The notes under the pieces were generated by a model that was not told the origin of the DNA, made no database searches, and worked only from the letters and a program-made list of their open reading frames with translations. 17,169 nucleotides of DNA from Bacteroidales bacterium UBA5507 (GTDB lineage Bacteria; Bacteroidota; Bacteroidia; Bacteroidales; Lentimicrobiaceae): NCBI GenBank assembly GCA_002426195.1, contig DIOT01000044.1, forward strand, positions 16,863 to 34,031, read 5' to 3'. Shown here in pieces: positions 6,459 to 14,090 of the stretch (within the stretch, counting starts at the first letter, position 1; each line of letters begins with the position of its first letter). Both the position numbers and the translations under genes were made by a program.

Positions 6459-7390
6459 GGATTAGAAGTTCTTGCACCACCAATAATATATTGATCAGTA
6501 GTCGAAGCATTTTCATCCTTGTCAATGCCAAAAGGGAATCGAGTACCCAGATGTTTTCTCCAAAGTAAACTAGCCCTATATTGGTTATTCTCTTTAAGTG
6601 CTTTATCTGCATCTGAAATAAATTCATCAAGAGCATTCAGAAAATTGGCTTTTCGGGTTGAATCATAGTCAATAAAGAGATCATCTTTGGGAACAACTGG
6701 AACTATACATTCAAATTTAGTGTCCATGGCTTTCTTAATTTCCTTAAGAACATCACGTAATGAAATATCATCACGGCTATTCAAAGAGAACTTTTGAATT
6801 GCATTAGATGCAAGGATTGTCATTGACAGGCCATTTGGCATTTTATTCCTTTTGTGATCGCACCAACTCTTAAGGTACTTTACAATCCTGAGTAATTGAC
6901 CATTAGCGTCTTTTTTACTATTAAACCAATCTACCATAGCTTTAGGATCGCTATTCTCAAACCCATTATCCTTCACTGCCAATTGATATTCTTTACCTTC
7001 CTCCTTAATATAAACCGGATGGTCAACCTCGTAATCACCTGCAAAAATTGTCCTGATACATTTTTTTCTATGCTGAGCAGGGGTATCAGTATGACCATCA
7101 ACTGCTTGATGAACCCAACTTTGAAGTGTAGTTGCTGTTACATCAGGTGTTCTGAAAAAGTATACTCCATCATCAAGATCGCAAATATCATCCTTTGTGC
7201 GTATGCCGGTTTTCATCTTGTACGATCCTTGAATATAGAACTGAGGAATGTATTCTGGATGATTCTTCTTAAACCAAACTCTGATCTTTTCCCTTAATGC
7301 TTCTTTCGAAGCAGTCATCTTATCTCTCTTACCCTGTGTCAAAGAGATGTTAGTATTATGCTGTTGAAATAAATTATGACAATTCGACAT
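6446..7390 (-). CDS. DncV-like CD-NTase (cGAMP-type synthase), CBASS 1
   Basis: This 314-aa nucleotidyltransferase makes the cyclic nucleotide signal. Its active site is IQGSYKM (G55-S56), then DICDLDDGVYF (D71, D73) and a third acidic residue D123 in YEVDHPVYI. These, plus SDPKAMVDWFN and LRIVKYLKSWCD at about 148-178, closely follow Vibrio cholerae DncV, so 3',3'-cGAMP is the likely product. The start is supported because the first 40 residues also parallel the DncV N-terminus. It overlaps the CapV gene by 17 bases and the E2 gene by 13. The C-terminus ends RTSNPWGC, with a penultimate glycine and final cysteine, noteworthy because the partner E2 is expected to act on this tail. Confidence 0.93.
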   Translation of the reverse strand: MSNCHNLFQQHNTNISLTQGKRDKMTASKEALREKIRVWFKKNHPEYIPQFYIQGSYKMKTGIRTKDDICDLDDGVYFFRTPDVTATTLQSWVHQAVDGHTDTPAQHRKKCIRTIFAGDYEVDHPVYIKEEGKEYQLAVKDNGFENSDPKAMVDWFNSKKDANGQLLRIVKYLKSWCDHKRNKMPNGLSMTILASNAIQKFSLNSRDDISLRDVLKEIKKAMDTKFECIVPVVPKDDLFIDYDSTRKANFLNALDEFISDADKALKENNQYRASLLWRKHLGTRFPFGIDKDENASTTDQYIIGGARTSNPWGC

Positions 7391-8408
7391 GTTGTTCGAG
7401 TTTTAAAAAAGTGAGTATTTCATTTATTTTGTTCTTTGCAACTTCATCACCAATAGATTCCAATCGATTGAGTGAATGCTTGCTTGTTGAGTTTAACTCA
7501 ATTAAGTCAGCCCCCATATCATGCTGTATCCTCAAATACTTGAATGAAGAATCCTTATTTCCAAATATCCTTTGCATGAAATGTAGGTACTGCTCAGTTA
7601 TCTGAGACTGACTGTCTAGAATAATATCTAAAAGTCTTGGAGGCAAAAACCAATAAAAGATGTGCTTAGGTTTCCAGGAACTTTTTATGATATGTTTTCC
7701 TTTACCTGTACCTAAGGACAATAAGTGTATATCAGCAATATCAATCTTAAGTTTGTCAGTTGCTTCAAACACACCTATAAGTGATGGATTATTTGCAAAA
7801 ATTCCTCCATCTATCATATTTTCGTTATGCCCATTACCGAATTCATTATTGTATGAGAAAGTATGCGGAGGAAAATACACAGGAGCAGAAGCACTTGAAA
7901 GCGCAACATCATGTGCGAACAATTTATAGTCTCGCTTATATTCTTTATGATGTTTTGTCTTTAAAACATTAATTTCACCTACACCCCCATTAAATGAAGG
8001 AATGCAGACATTTGCTTTGAGATCATTCAATAGTGGTGGTTTATTCCCATTAGCTGAGGAATAAATTTCTTTGAGTTTCGCGGCCAGTTGTCTGTTACTA
8101 TAAATAGATGTGATTATAGCTTTTGCCTTACTTGGAATAAACTTAAGGTACCAATTGGGGAAAATAATCTTGGCATTTTCTTTATAGAATCGCACTAGAT
8201 CTTTAGCAGGAATGCCAAGTGCAATAGCAATTGCCAGAATAGCTCCGGTTGAAGTTCCGCAAATCAAGTCAAAATGCTCATAGAGCTTTTTACCGGGATA
8301 TAATAATTCCAGTTCACGTTCAAGTTCTGCTAAAACCTTTGCAGGTATAATTCCTCTTATACCTCCGCCGTCAATTGATAAAATTCTGAAAGTAGATTTC
8401 TCTTGCAT
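7374..8408 (-). CDS. capV: Patatin-like phospholipase effector CapV, CBASS 1
   Basis: This 344-aa effector carries all patatin hallmarks near its N-terminus: the oxyanion loop SIDGGGIRGIIPA (about 10-22), the nucleophile elbow CGTSTG (about 50-55) and the catalytic aspartate in MIDGGIFANNP (about 200). In V. cholerae and E. coli, CapV is bound and switched on by 3',3'-cGAMP from DncV and destroys the inner membrane, killing the infected cell. The gene lies directly upstream of a DncV-like synthase and overlaps it, which makes the assignment firm. No signal peptide is present. Three bases separate it from the DUF2188 gene. Confidence 0.94.
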   Translation of the reverse strand: MQEKSTFRILSIDGGGIRGIIPAKVLAELERELELLYPGKKLYEHFDLICGTSTGAILAIAIALGIPAKDLVRFYKENAKIIFPNWYLKFIPSKAKAIITSIYSNRQLAAKLKEIYSSANGNKPPLLNDLKANVCIPSFNGGVGEINVLKTKHHKEYKRDYKLFAHDVALSSASAPVYFPPHTFSYNNEFGNGHNENMIDGGIFANNPSLIGVFEATDKLKIDIADIHLLSLGTGKGKHIIKSSWKPKHIFYWFLPPRLLDIILDSQSQITEQYLHFMQRIFGNKDSSFKYLRIQHDMGADLIELNSTSKHSLNRLESIGDEVAKNKINEILTFLKLEQHVELS

Positions 8409-8411
8409 ACA

Positions 8412-8633
8412 TTAACCTTTAGGTGGATAATTATCATTACCATTGCTATTCTTCTCTCGGATTTTGCCATCCTTACCATGAATAGACAGTTCAGATTGTT
8501 GACTAATTGACACTTTTCGGCCTATTTCAATAGCTTCTTTTTGTGTGTCAACGATTTTGATTGGCCTTTCACTTTTTTCTGTTTTTACAGCCCAACGACC
8601 ATTATTGGGCACTACATGGACATTCTCTCCCAT
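8412..8633 (-). CDS. DUF2188-family small protein, first gene of CBASS 1
   Basis: This 73-aa protein has the DUF2188 pattern: VHVVPNNGRWAVKTE, then TQKEAIEIGRKVS, then SELSIHGKDGKIRE. The final 13 residues are Gly/Asn/Pro-rich and probably disordered. DUF2188 proteins are small, of unknown function, and common beside phage and defence genes. It stops three bases before CapV and so is the promoter-proximal gene of the operon. It is not a standard CBASS component, so it could be an inhibitor or chaperone, or merely a passenger. Confidence 0.85.
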   Translation of the reverse strand: MGENVHVVPNNGRWAVKTEKSERPIKIVDTQKEAIEIGRKVSISQQSELSIHGKDGKIREKNSNGNDNYPPKG

Positions 8634-8832
8634 GACTTGTAGGTATTTAATATTATCAATAGTGCTTCTGATATTTTGACCGGCTCAAGAAGCTTCACTG
8701 CCAGTCATACTTCGAAGTATATAGGAAGGAGTATTCTACCTAATGCAGAATCGTTATTGACATTCTCAAAAACATTTCTACATTTGCATTGTTATTTCAC
8801 TCCTATCTCCAACGATAGTATGATTTATTAGA

Positions 8833-8869
8833 CCAGGAGTTGCGCCAACAACTCTTGGTTTTCTTTTTT
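8833..8869 (+). terminator. Intrinsic terminator, plus strand, no gene in front
   Basis: The stem CCAGGAGTTG / CAACTCTTGG (10 pairs, one G-U) has the loop CGCCAA and is followed by TTTTCTTTTTT. This is a textbook rho-independent terminator reading rightward. The only gene to its left, DUF2188, runs the other way, so the terminated transcript would have to start inside 8634-8832 and be non-coding, or come from antisense transcription. Confidence 0.8.
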
Positions 8870-9233
8870 ACATCGCATTAATTATGCCGATTGTGATTAA
8901 TATGTTAAATTTCTTTAACTTATTTTTCAACATTCATTAAACCACCTGTATATCATGCAATTAGATTTATAACAAACTTATTAACATGCCAAAATGTCAT
9001 TCAAACAGACATTTAGATGTGTATAACTGCCACTACAATATTATTCTGCCTTTTACAAAAATATACTAAATAGTATCATGACTTATCAACAATAACATAG
9101 CAAAATACTATCATACAGACTTTTACTAAGTAGGTCCCCACGTTATGTAATTGGACAGAATGGCAGTTTACCAGGCACAATGAGAAGCATTACTTACCAT
9201 GCAAGAATATGCGATTCTAGATTCCAGAGCAAA

Positions 9234-9353
9234 CTAACCTTTCAGTGTTCCCACTTGGACAGCATGTCCAACTTCATGTCCAAGTTCATTAAAATTATCA
9301 TCCAAGCCAACTATAGCTTGTACACTTTTAAGATGAAACTTGGATAACTGGAA
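9234..9353 (-). pseudogene. Remnant of a zinc-metallopeptidase-like gene
   Basis: A 39-codon minus-strand frame bounded by stops (TAG at 9354-9356 and at 9234-9236) has no start codon. It encodes DDNFNELGHEVGHAVQVGTL. NELGHEVGHAVQ looks like the HExGHxxQ helix of zinc peptidases and Rhs/eCIS-associated peptidase domains, although the first position of HExxH must come from GHEVGH. It sits directly downstream of the MBL hydrolase stop. Probably a gene scrap; function cannot be assigned. Confidence 0.4.
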
Positions 9354-9359
9354 CTACAT

Positions 9360-10658
9360 TTAACCGAGCCTCATCACTCCCTTCACCTCAAAAACCTCCT
9401 TATCTTTAAGAAGAATTACACAATAGTCAGGGAACTTTTTCTTAAATGCTTCAGGGTGTTCAGTATGGATGGGTATGATCCCTTGTTTGGGTTTAACGGT
9501 ATCAAATACAGCAGCTAATTTTTCTGCGCCTGTATGTCCACTTGTGTGAAGGTATACCGGATTGTATGGCATTATGAAATCATACAGTGATTTGTTGAAA
9601 GCTGTTTTTGTGTTGTCCAGATATCCATTCCACATGGAATAATAAACTTTCGACTCATCTGATTTGTGATATTCATCCGTGATGGACTTGAAAAGATCCG
9701 TGGAGCGTATGGGCATACAAAATCCATATCTATCGAGGTAGGACTTTAATCTACCGTCAAATGTCAACGGTTCCTTACCTCTTCGCTTCAAATCGAAGAA
9801 ACGACCTGCCGGATTACTCTTCTGGTCGAAATCTATGTCATAAAACGGCGTAAATTGCTTGTGTCTTGATGATACATACCGTAGAATTCCAGCCTGATAT
9901 CCGTCACAGACGAAACATCGTTGTGCGAATTTCGCAGCATGATACAAGGAAAAGAGCCTATCGATATTGGTGGATGATACCAATACGAAGTTGTATTTGT
10001 ATTTCCTGAAGTAGCCCTCAAAATCTTTCTGTAAAAGATGTTCCGACTTTAATGCCGCATCAGGCTTTGAAATATTAGTCCCTTCCGAAATAATAAAGTC
10101 AATATCCGTGGCATACTTCCTTAGCGTTGGTAACAGCCCTTTGCTTCTGAAACCATGACCTCTGAAATCACCTGTATGCAATATTCTTATATTCTCAGCT
10201 TCAACAATAAACATGTAAGCATCAAATGCTGAATGATCAACAAGCAAAGGTGTTACACATATCTCTCCGACCTTTATTTCCTGCAATGCATGAAAAGGTC
10301 TGATAGTTTTTATCCGCTCAACAATCTGCTTGCGTTTTGCTGATTCAATAGGATCCGGAATATAGGATAACCTGTTCTCAAGAGTTTTAAAGATTTCAGT
10401 TGCCGTCTCACCTGCATATATAGGCAATTCAGGATTTGCATCACAAATTTTTCCAATATGGTCACCATGATAGTGTGTTATAAACAACGCACTCCTGGCA
10501 ACATCCCCTGATGTCAATCCGGTTATGGGATTCAGATCATTCGTCAGGGCTCCGGGAAGTTCCTCATCAAAGTCAATAAAAACCCTGAAGCCATTACTCT
10601 CAATTTCTGTAACACAACCGCCTATTTGGTGTGTTCTCCTATGGATTGTTAGTTTCAT
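9360..10658 (-). CDS. RNase J-like beta-CASP metallo-beta-lactamase hydrolase
   Basis: This 432-aa protein carries the metal-binding motifs THYHGDH (H62, H64, D66, H67), LLVDHSAFDA (H142) and LHTGDFRGHG (D164). The C-terminal beta-CASP features are HTSGHTGAEKL (H375) and IIPIHTEHPEAF (H398). The order and wording follow RNase J-type enzymes, so hydrolysis of RNA, or of another phosphodiester, is expected; an effect on cyclic nucleotides is possible but less likely. It is about 430 aa, shorter than housekeeping RNase J (about 550). The start overlaps the upstream nuclease-candidate stop by four bases (ATGA), so the two are translationally coupled and probably act together. Last gene of the CBASS 2 cluster. 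Confidence 0.88.
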   Translation of the reverse strand: MKLTIHRRTHQIGGCVTEIESNGFRVFIDFDEELPGALTNDLNPITGLTSGDVARSALFITHYHGDHIGKICDANPELPIYAGETATEIFKTLENRLSYIPDPIESAKRKQIVERIKTIRPFHALQEIKVGEICVTPLLVDHSAFDAYMFIVEAENIRILHTGDFRGHGFRSKGLLPTLRKYATDIDFIISEGTNISKPDAALKSEHLLQKDFEGYFRKYKYNFVLVSSTNIDRLFSLYHAAKFAQRCFVCDGYQAGILRYVSSRHKQFTPFYDIDFDQKSNPAGRFFDLKRRGKEPLTFDGRLKSYLDRYGFCMPIRSTDLFKSITDEYHKSDESKVYYSMWNGYLDNTKTAFNKSLYDFIMPYNPVYLHTSGHTGAEKLAAVFDTVKPKQGIIPIHTEHPEAFKKKFPDYCVILLKDKEVFEVKGVMRLG

Positions 10659-11629
10659 TTGGCTTCCATTCTTTCATAGTTACCATCGATTATATCATCA
10701 ATGGCAAGGTTATCAAGTGTTTCCTTCGAAAACAGAAAAGTAGCATGGAACTTATTTGATTTTAGAGTAATATCTCCAAAATCAGTTTCAACGCATCTAC
10801 CTGTGGTTAGCTTCTTACAACCCCAGGTTTTATTTTTAAAAAGATAACCGGCCATTGTTTGCCTGGGTGAACTTGCTTTATCCTTTGCATTATTATCCAT
10901 GGTAATAAAGAAAAATTCAGGATCAGTAATATCTTCTGGACTAGGAATTTCGAATGAAACCCGCATTCCCAGAGCTTTCTGACTTCTTAGAATTTCAATA
11001 ATCTCATGTTTTAGGTGACCTTCGAAATATCCTTTCTCAATAAATTTGCTAAAATCACTTACATGTTTATAGATTCCGCTGTTGCCACCAATTGCTTTAT
11101 TACCATATTTTAATTCAATCAGTGCAACTTTGTGTGGCTTGTTTTTCGTGATGGCAATAATATCGAAACGAGCATTGAACCCTGCTTTTTGCTTCTCAGG
11201 TAGAGCATTGAATTGCTTTACATATTCAACATCAATGCAATGCCAATTAGATTTAAGGTTAGCGTTATTCAGTAACAATAATCGGGATTGCGCTTTCTTT
11301 TCATCAGAATTTCTTTTGGAGCTATTAGACTTAATCAAGTCATACTTTTCCTTAATTACTTCTGGCAAAACTTTCACACGTTTCTTTTTATCTCTCGTGA
11401 CTAACGACTTATCATTCAGATAATAAGCTGCAATCTCGCACACTAACTGTTTATTTCCTTTTTTGAATTCAACTTTAGCTATACTATCGCAGCCATAGTA
11501 AATATTCAAATACTCATTCCTGATTCCAAGGATTAATTCATCCTGATTCTTATTAAAGAAATCAAAGAGTTCACTTTTTTTGAAAGTATCGGCAAATTCA
11601 GCAGAGATGCCACGGGTAATTTATTTCAT
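10655..11629 (-). CDS. PD-(D/E)XK-type nuclease candidate, start codon region disrupted
   Basis: NARFDIIAI (D116) followed by KVALIELKYG (E132, K134; numbering from the TTG at 11509) fits the D...ExK core of restriction-like nucleases, and GIYKHVSDF supports the fold. The region before 11509 is coding-like (SAEFADTFKKSELFDFFNKN, then QDELILGI) and in frame back to an ATG at 11629. However, codon 3 is TAA (ATG AAA TAA, stop at 11621-11623). Either the gene is damaged, or translation starts at TTG 11509 to give 284 aa. The last bases overlap the MBL hydrolase gene. The E2 gene ends 110 bases upstream, so it may have its own promoter. Not a standard CBASS component. The nuclease call is moderate, the pairing with MBL strong. 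Confidence 0.7.
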
Positions 11630-11739
11630 GGTAGTGGTTGTTTGGCTCAATTGAATCAAAAAATTAATAGGGCAAGTAAATCTAAAGAATTCCTTCTATA
11701 ATTGTAATTAACCCAATTTATCATAAATGAACATGCTTA

Positions 11740-12183
11740 TTAGGCATCATTATGTTTAATCTCTTTACCTAACCACACACCATATCTCCGCCACTGCTCA
11801 TAGAAAACAATCCATTCGCTGATCCATGGAATAATTCGGAAGAGTTCGACATGTTTAAAGGCAGGCTTATCAAAAAATGGATGATAAAGGCATAGTGAAG
11901 CATCCGGATACATGTGAATATCACGATGGTAACTAATACCTTTAATGAAGATCTTATCATACCTATATCGATAGAAAGGTGAGTATCGGATCGTTATCTC
12001 GTATGACTTATGATTTGAAAACAAATTACCTTGACCTATTAAAATACCAGCTGAATGATCAATTTCAAATTTAAGCCACCTAAAATACTTTTCGGCAAAG
12101 AATTTCTCTTTAGTTAAGTAAAGTAACCATTGCAACCGGTTTTGATGTTGAATCTTATCCTCCAAAATTTCGATGAGATTCAT
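11740..12183 (-). CDS. CBASS E2-like conjugation protein, CBASS 2
   Basis: The 147-aa E2-like protein begins at ATG 12183, because AGGGAG sits five bases before it. The open frame extends to 12240 but would then overlap the CD-NTase gene by 86 bases. Its core is a beta meander (ILIGQGNLF, YEITIRYSPFYRYRYDKIFI), then RDIHMYPDASLCLYHPFF. C98 followed by Leu is in the E2 catalytic position, with a conserved-looking histidine (H90) before it. It lacks the SEC-C tail of the CBASS 1 E2 protein and is distinct from it. No E1 is present. It overlaps the CD-NTase end by 29 bases, indicating coupled translation of the pair. Confidence 0.83.
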   Translation of the reverse strand: MNLIEILEDKIQHQNRLQWLLYLTKEKFFAEKYFRWLKFEIDHSAGILIGQGNLFSNHKSYEITIRYSPFYRYRYDKIFIKGISYHRDIHMYPDASLCLYHPFFDKPAFKHVELFRIIPWISEWIVFYEQWRRYGVWLGKEIKHNDA

Positions 12184-13324
12184 TTTTTCTCCCTGTTGAT
12201 TCATTGATATATCCTTGCTCATTTGTGAAGGCTTTGCCATTTATGATCAAACCAGTAGCTTTGTCAAGATCATTTCTTGAGGCTTTAGAAAATGTCCGAA
12301 ACTGCTCATTCAGTGTCTTTTTATATACACCTTCCCCAAACAGCTTGATATAATCATCCTTACTGGTTTCAAACGAGTTTTTTAAGTTATGCCACTTTTT
12401 TTCAATATCTATTATGAAGTTAAAGAAACTGATAAAATGGTCCTCATCCCATGAGTCAGTAAAATCTTCATCATGATTCACAGGATTAAGAATTCTAAAT
12501 CTATGACCTTTAGTCCTCAACTCTGTATAATTCTCCTTAATCCTATTAATGATGTTATCGATAGTATCGAAAATTGAATTCTCACCTCTATAAAAAGATG
12601 CAGCGAGTGTTGTAATTACAATACTGGATACCTTGTAATCCTTATCTTTAAAATAAATATCCCTGTATCTTTTCAGGAGTTGAACAGCTCTTTGTAATGG
12701 AGTCTTTAGATAGAGATCTTCTGGTAATGGTTCAGTTTCTACTCTGGCCTCCAACAAAGCATCAGAATATAATTTAAGTAATGGATCTCTAACTGAATTA
12801 GCTATTTGTAGAAACCATTCTGCAAAGCCTTTGGGATTGCCTGACGACCAGGTTCTAAGTTCCCTTTCTGGAATCTTAATCTCCTGCATTTCAGACCCAT
12901 GAGGCATGCAAGCCGGTAATATATCCATGTGGAAGTCACTTTTATAATTTAGTCGTACGCACCTTGTTTTCCTTTCAAGAATCGACTTATAATTCTGGTT
13001 TCTTTCAAGGGCAGATGCCAAATTATTATACAGTTCAGAGGGTGTATGCTTATAATATGGGTCATATAGATGTAAAACAATATCTAAATCGAAATCCTCA
13101 TCATTAATCGGCTTAACAGTGGTTCCAATCCTTTTTGAACCTTGGGCATAAACCTCAACTGTAAGTCCTTCATAAAAGTCCTTATCCTCTTTTAGAATTC
13201 CAGCAACTGTTTCGTATGCTGATTCCATACGAGCCAATCGTGTTTTATCTAGTTGCAATTCTTGTGCAATTCGTGCAAGTAACTCTTCTCGCTGTAGTCT
13301 GTAATTGGTGTAAATGTCTATCAT
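12155..13324 (-). CDS. CD-NTase (cyclic oligonucleotide synthase), CBASS 2
   Basis: This 389-aa nucleotidyltransferase has the CD-NTase site YAQGSKRIGT (G62-S63), then DEDFDLDIVLHL (D79, D81) and HMDILPACMPH (D134). It is a different clade from the DncV-like enzyme of CBASS 1, with a larger C-terminal helical part. The product cannot be told from sequence alone. It begins one base after the stop of the NUDIX effector. The last residues are RKNESHRNFGG: a Gly-Gly C-terminus like mature ubiquitin, fitting the E2 partner encoded next. The upstream effector, the synthase and the E2 together make an E1-less type II-short operon. Confidence 0.9.
   Translation of the reverse strand: MIDIYTNYRLQREELLARIAQELQLDKTRLARMESAYETVAGILKEDKDFYEGLTVEVYAQGSKRIGTTVKPINDEDFDLDIVLHLYDPYYKHTPSELYNNLASALERNQNYKSILERKTRCVRLNYKSDFHMDILPACMPHGSEMQEIKIPERELRTWSSGNPKGFAEWFLQIANSVRDPLLKLYSDALLEARVETEPLPEDLYLKTPLQRAVQLLKRYRDIYFKDKDYKVSSIVITTLAASFYRGENSIFDTIDNIINRIKENYTELRTKGHRFRILNPVNHDEDFTDSWDEDHFISFFNFIIDIEKKWHNLKNSFETSKDDYIKLFGEGVYKKTLNEQFRTFSKASRNDLDKATGLIINGKAFTNEQGYINESTGRKNESHRNFGG
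12189..12194 (-). promoter_or_regulatory. Shine-Dalgarno that fixes the E2 start
   Basis: AGGGAG five bases before ATG 12183 (minus strand) is one of the few clear ribosome-binding sites in the window. It favours this start over ATG 12240 for the CBASS 2 E2 gene. Confidence 0.6.
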
Positions 13325-13325
13325 C

Positions 13326-14090
13326 TTAGAAGGATTTATTTATTAGTAATTTTGAATGTTGTCCTATTCGTGCAACCTGAATTCCATCCTGCATAAACCT
13401 TAGCTGTTCTATATCATCACAACTTACAATAGCGTATCCCTTAGCACGGTCATATGGTTTTTTAGCAAGTTCTATTAGTTCGTTCTTTTGTGTGTCATTT
13501 GGAATAAGCTCATATACTTCAAAGACAAGTATCTCGAAACAGGTGAAATGATCACTCCATGAAAGATTTTTTGAGAATCTTCTTATTTTTTTTTGATTGA
13601 AATGATTGAAGTTGGCATAGTTTAGTATTCCTGAATCCACTAATTCTTCTTTGAACTCTCTTCTTGGATCAAGCTCTCTACCCATCTCAGATGCAAACCA
13701 TGTTAGTACACTTATGACATTTTTACCTTTTACCATAAATCTGAGGTCACCGTAGCTTTTTTCATCAACGTCAAGGCCATTTCTTGCGTTGTCAGGTTTA
13801 TAGGACCACTTATTAAAGAGGTTTTCATCTTCAAAACGCTTATAAGCACCTCCAACCGGTTGAAGCTGGTTGGCAATCCTTCTATTAAATACCAGGAGGT
13901 ACTTGTTTGTTCCTGGGATCTGGATCTTGTATAATCCACTAATTGAGAAGCGAATATCCTTATCCCGATACTTACCATACATAGTTTTAAAATATAAGGA
14001 TAGAAAGTTTCGATTTTCCCAAACAATCTTCACACCATTTGAAAGAATAGGTTTAATTATTGCAGATAAAACTGTGATTAGTGCATTCAT
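13326..14090 (-). CDS. CBASS 2 membrane-NUDIX effector (Cap16-like)
   Basis: This 254-aa protein has a hydrophobic N-terminal helix (MNALITVLSAIIKPILSNGV) followed by a NUDIX-like domain. QPVGGAYKRFED (77-88) is the usual glycine turn, and RREFKEELVDSG (143-154) resembles the RE..EE part of a NUDIX box with altered spacing, so catalysis may be lost. This is the architecture of the SMODS-associated NUDIX effector class called Cap16. Such effectors are thought to be triggered by the cyclic nucleotide and to act at the membrane. First gene of the operon, one base before the CD-NTase gene. The second helix of a 2TM protein is not obvious (perhaps 28-37), so topology is uncertain. Confidence 0.75.
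   Translation of the reverse strand: MNALITVLSAIIKPILSNGVKIVWENRNFLSLYFKTMYGKYRDKDIRFSISGLYKIQIPGTNKYLLVFNRRIANQLQPVGGAYKRFEDENLFNKWSYKPDNARNGLDVDEKSYGDLRFMVKGKNVISVLTWFASEMGRELDPRREFKEELVDSGILNYANFNHFNQKKIRRFSKNLSWSDHFTCFEILVFEVYELIPNDTQKNELIELAKKPYDRAKGYAIVSCDDIEQLRFMQDGIQVARIGQHSKLLINKSF

Larger units (their letters stand above)
8634..9359. other. 0.73-kb gene-poor spacer between CBASS 1 and CBASS 2
   Basis: No intact gene was found. It contains a 14-bp perfect palindrome ATACTTCGAAGTAT (8707-8720), the intrinsic terminator at 8833-8869, an A+T-rich part (8880-9120) with the inverted repeat AAATGTC/GACATTT (8992-8998, 9008-9014), and the metallopeptidase remnant near 9234-9353. The minus-strand promoter of CBASS 1 must lie in its left part, but I see no good TAnnTTTG match. 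Confidence 0.5.

Noticed and set aside
6427..6636. Minus-strand 69-codon ORF inside the DncV-like gene
   Set aside because: Out-of-frame shadow of the CD-NTase gene, which has clear motifs.
6896..7297. Plus-strand 133-codon ORF
   Set aside because: Antisense to the CD-NTase active-site region; its hydrophobic, Cys-rich composition is typical of antisense frames.
9040..9125. Possible short repeats with ATAGTATCAT / ATACTATCAT
   Set aside because: On checking, the copies are neither direct repeats nor true complements; A+T-rich coincidence.
9360..10658. MBL protein as an Apyc1-like phage anti-CBASS phosphodiesterase
   Set aside because: The motifs and 432-aa length fit RNase J/beta-CASP enzymes better than the short Apyc1 type, and the gene is encoded with host defence genes.
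11082..11423. Plus-strand 113-codon ORF
   Set aside because: Antisense to the nuclease-like gene, with no own promoter or motif.
12183..12240. Longer start (ATG 12240) for the CBASS 2 E2 gene
   Set aside because: It would overlap the CD-NTase gene by 86 bases and has no ribosome-binding site, while ATG 12183 has AGGGAG.
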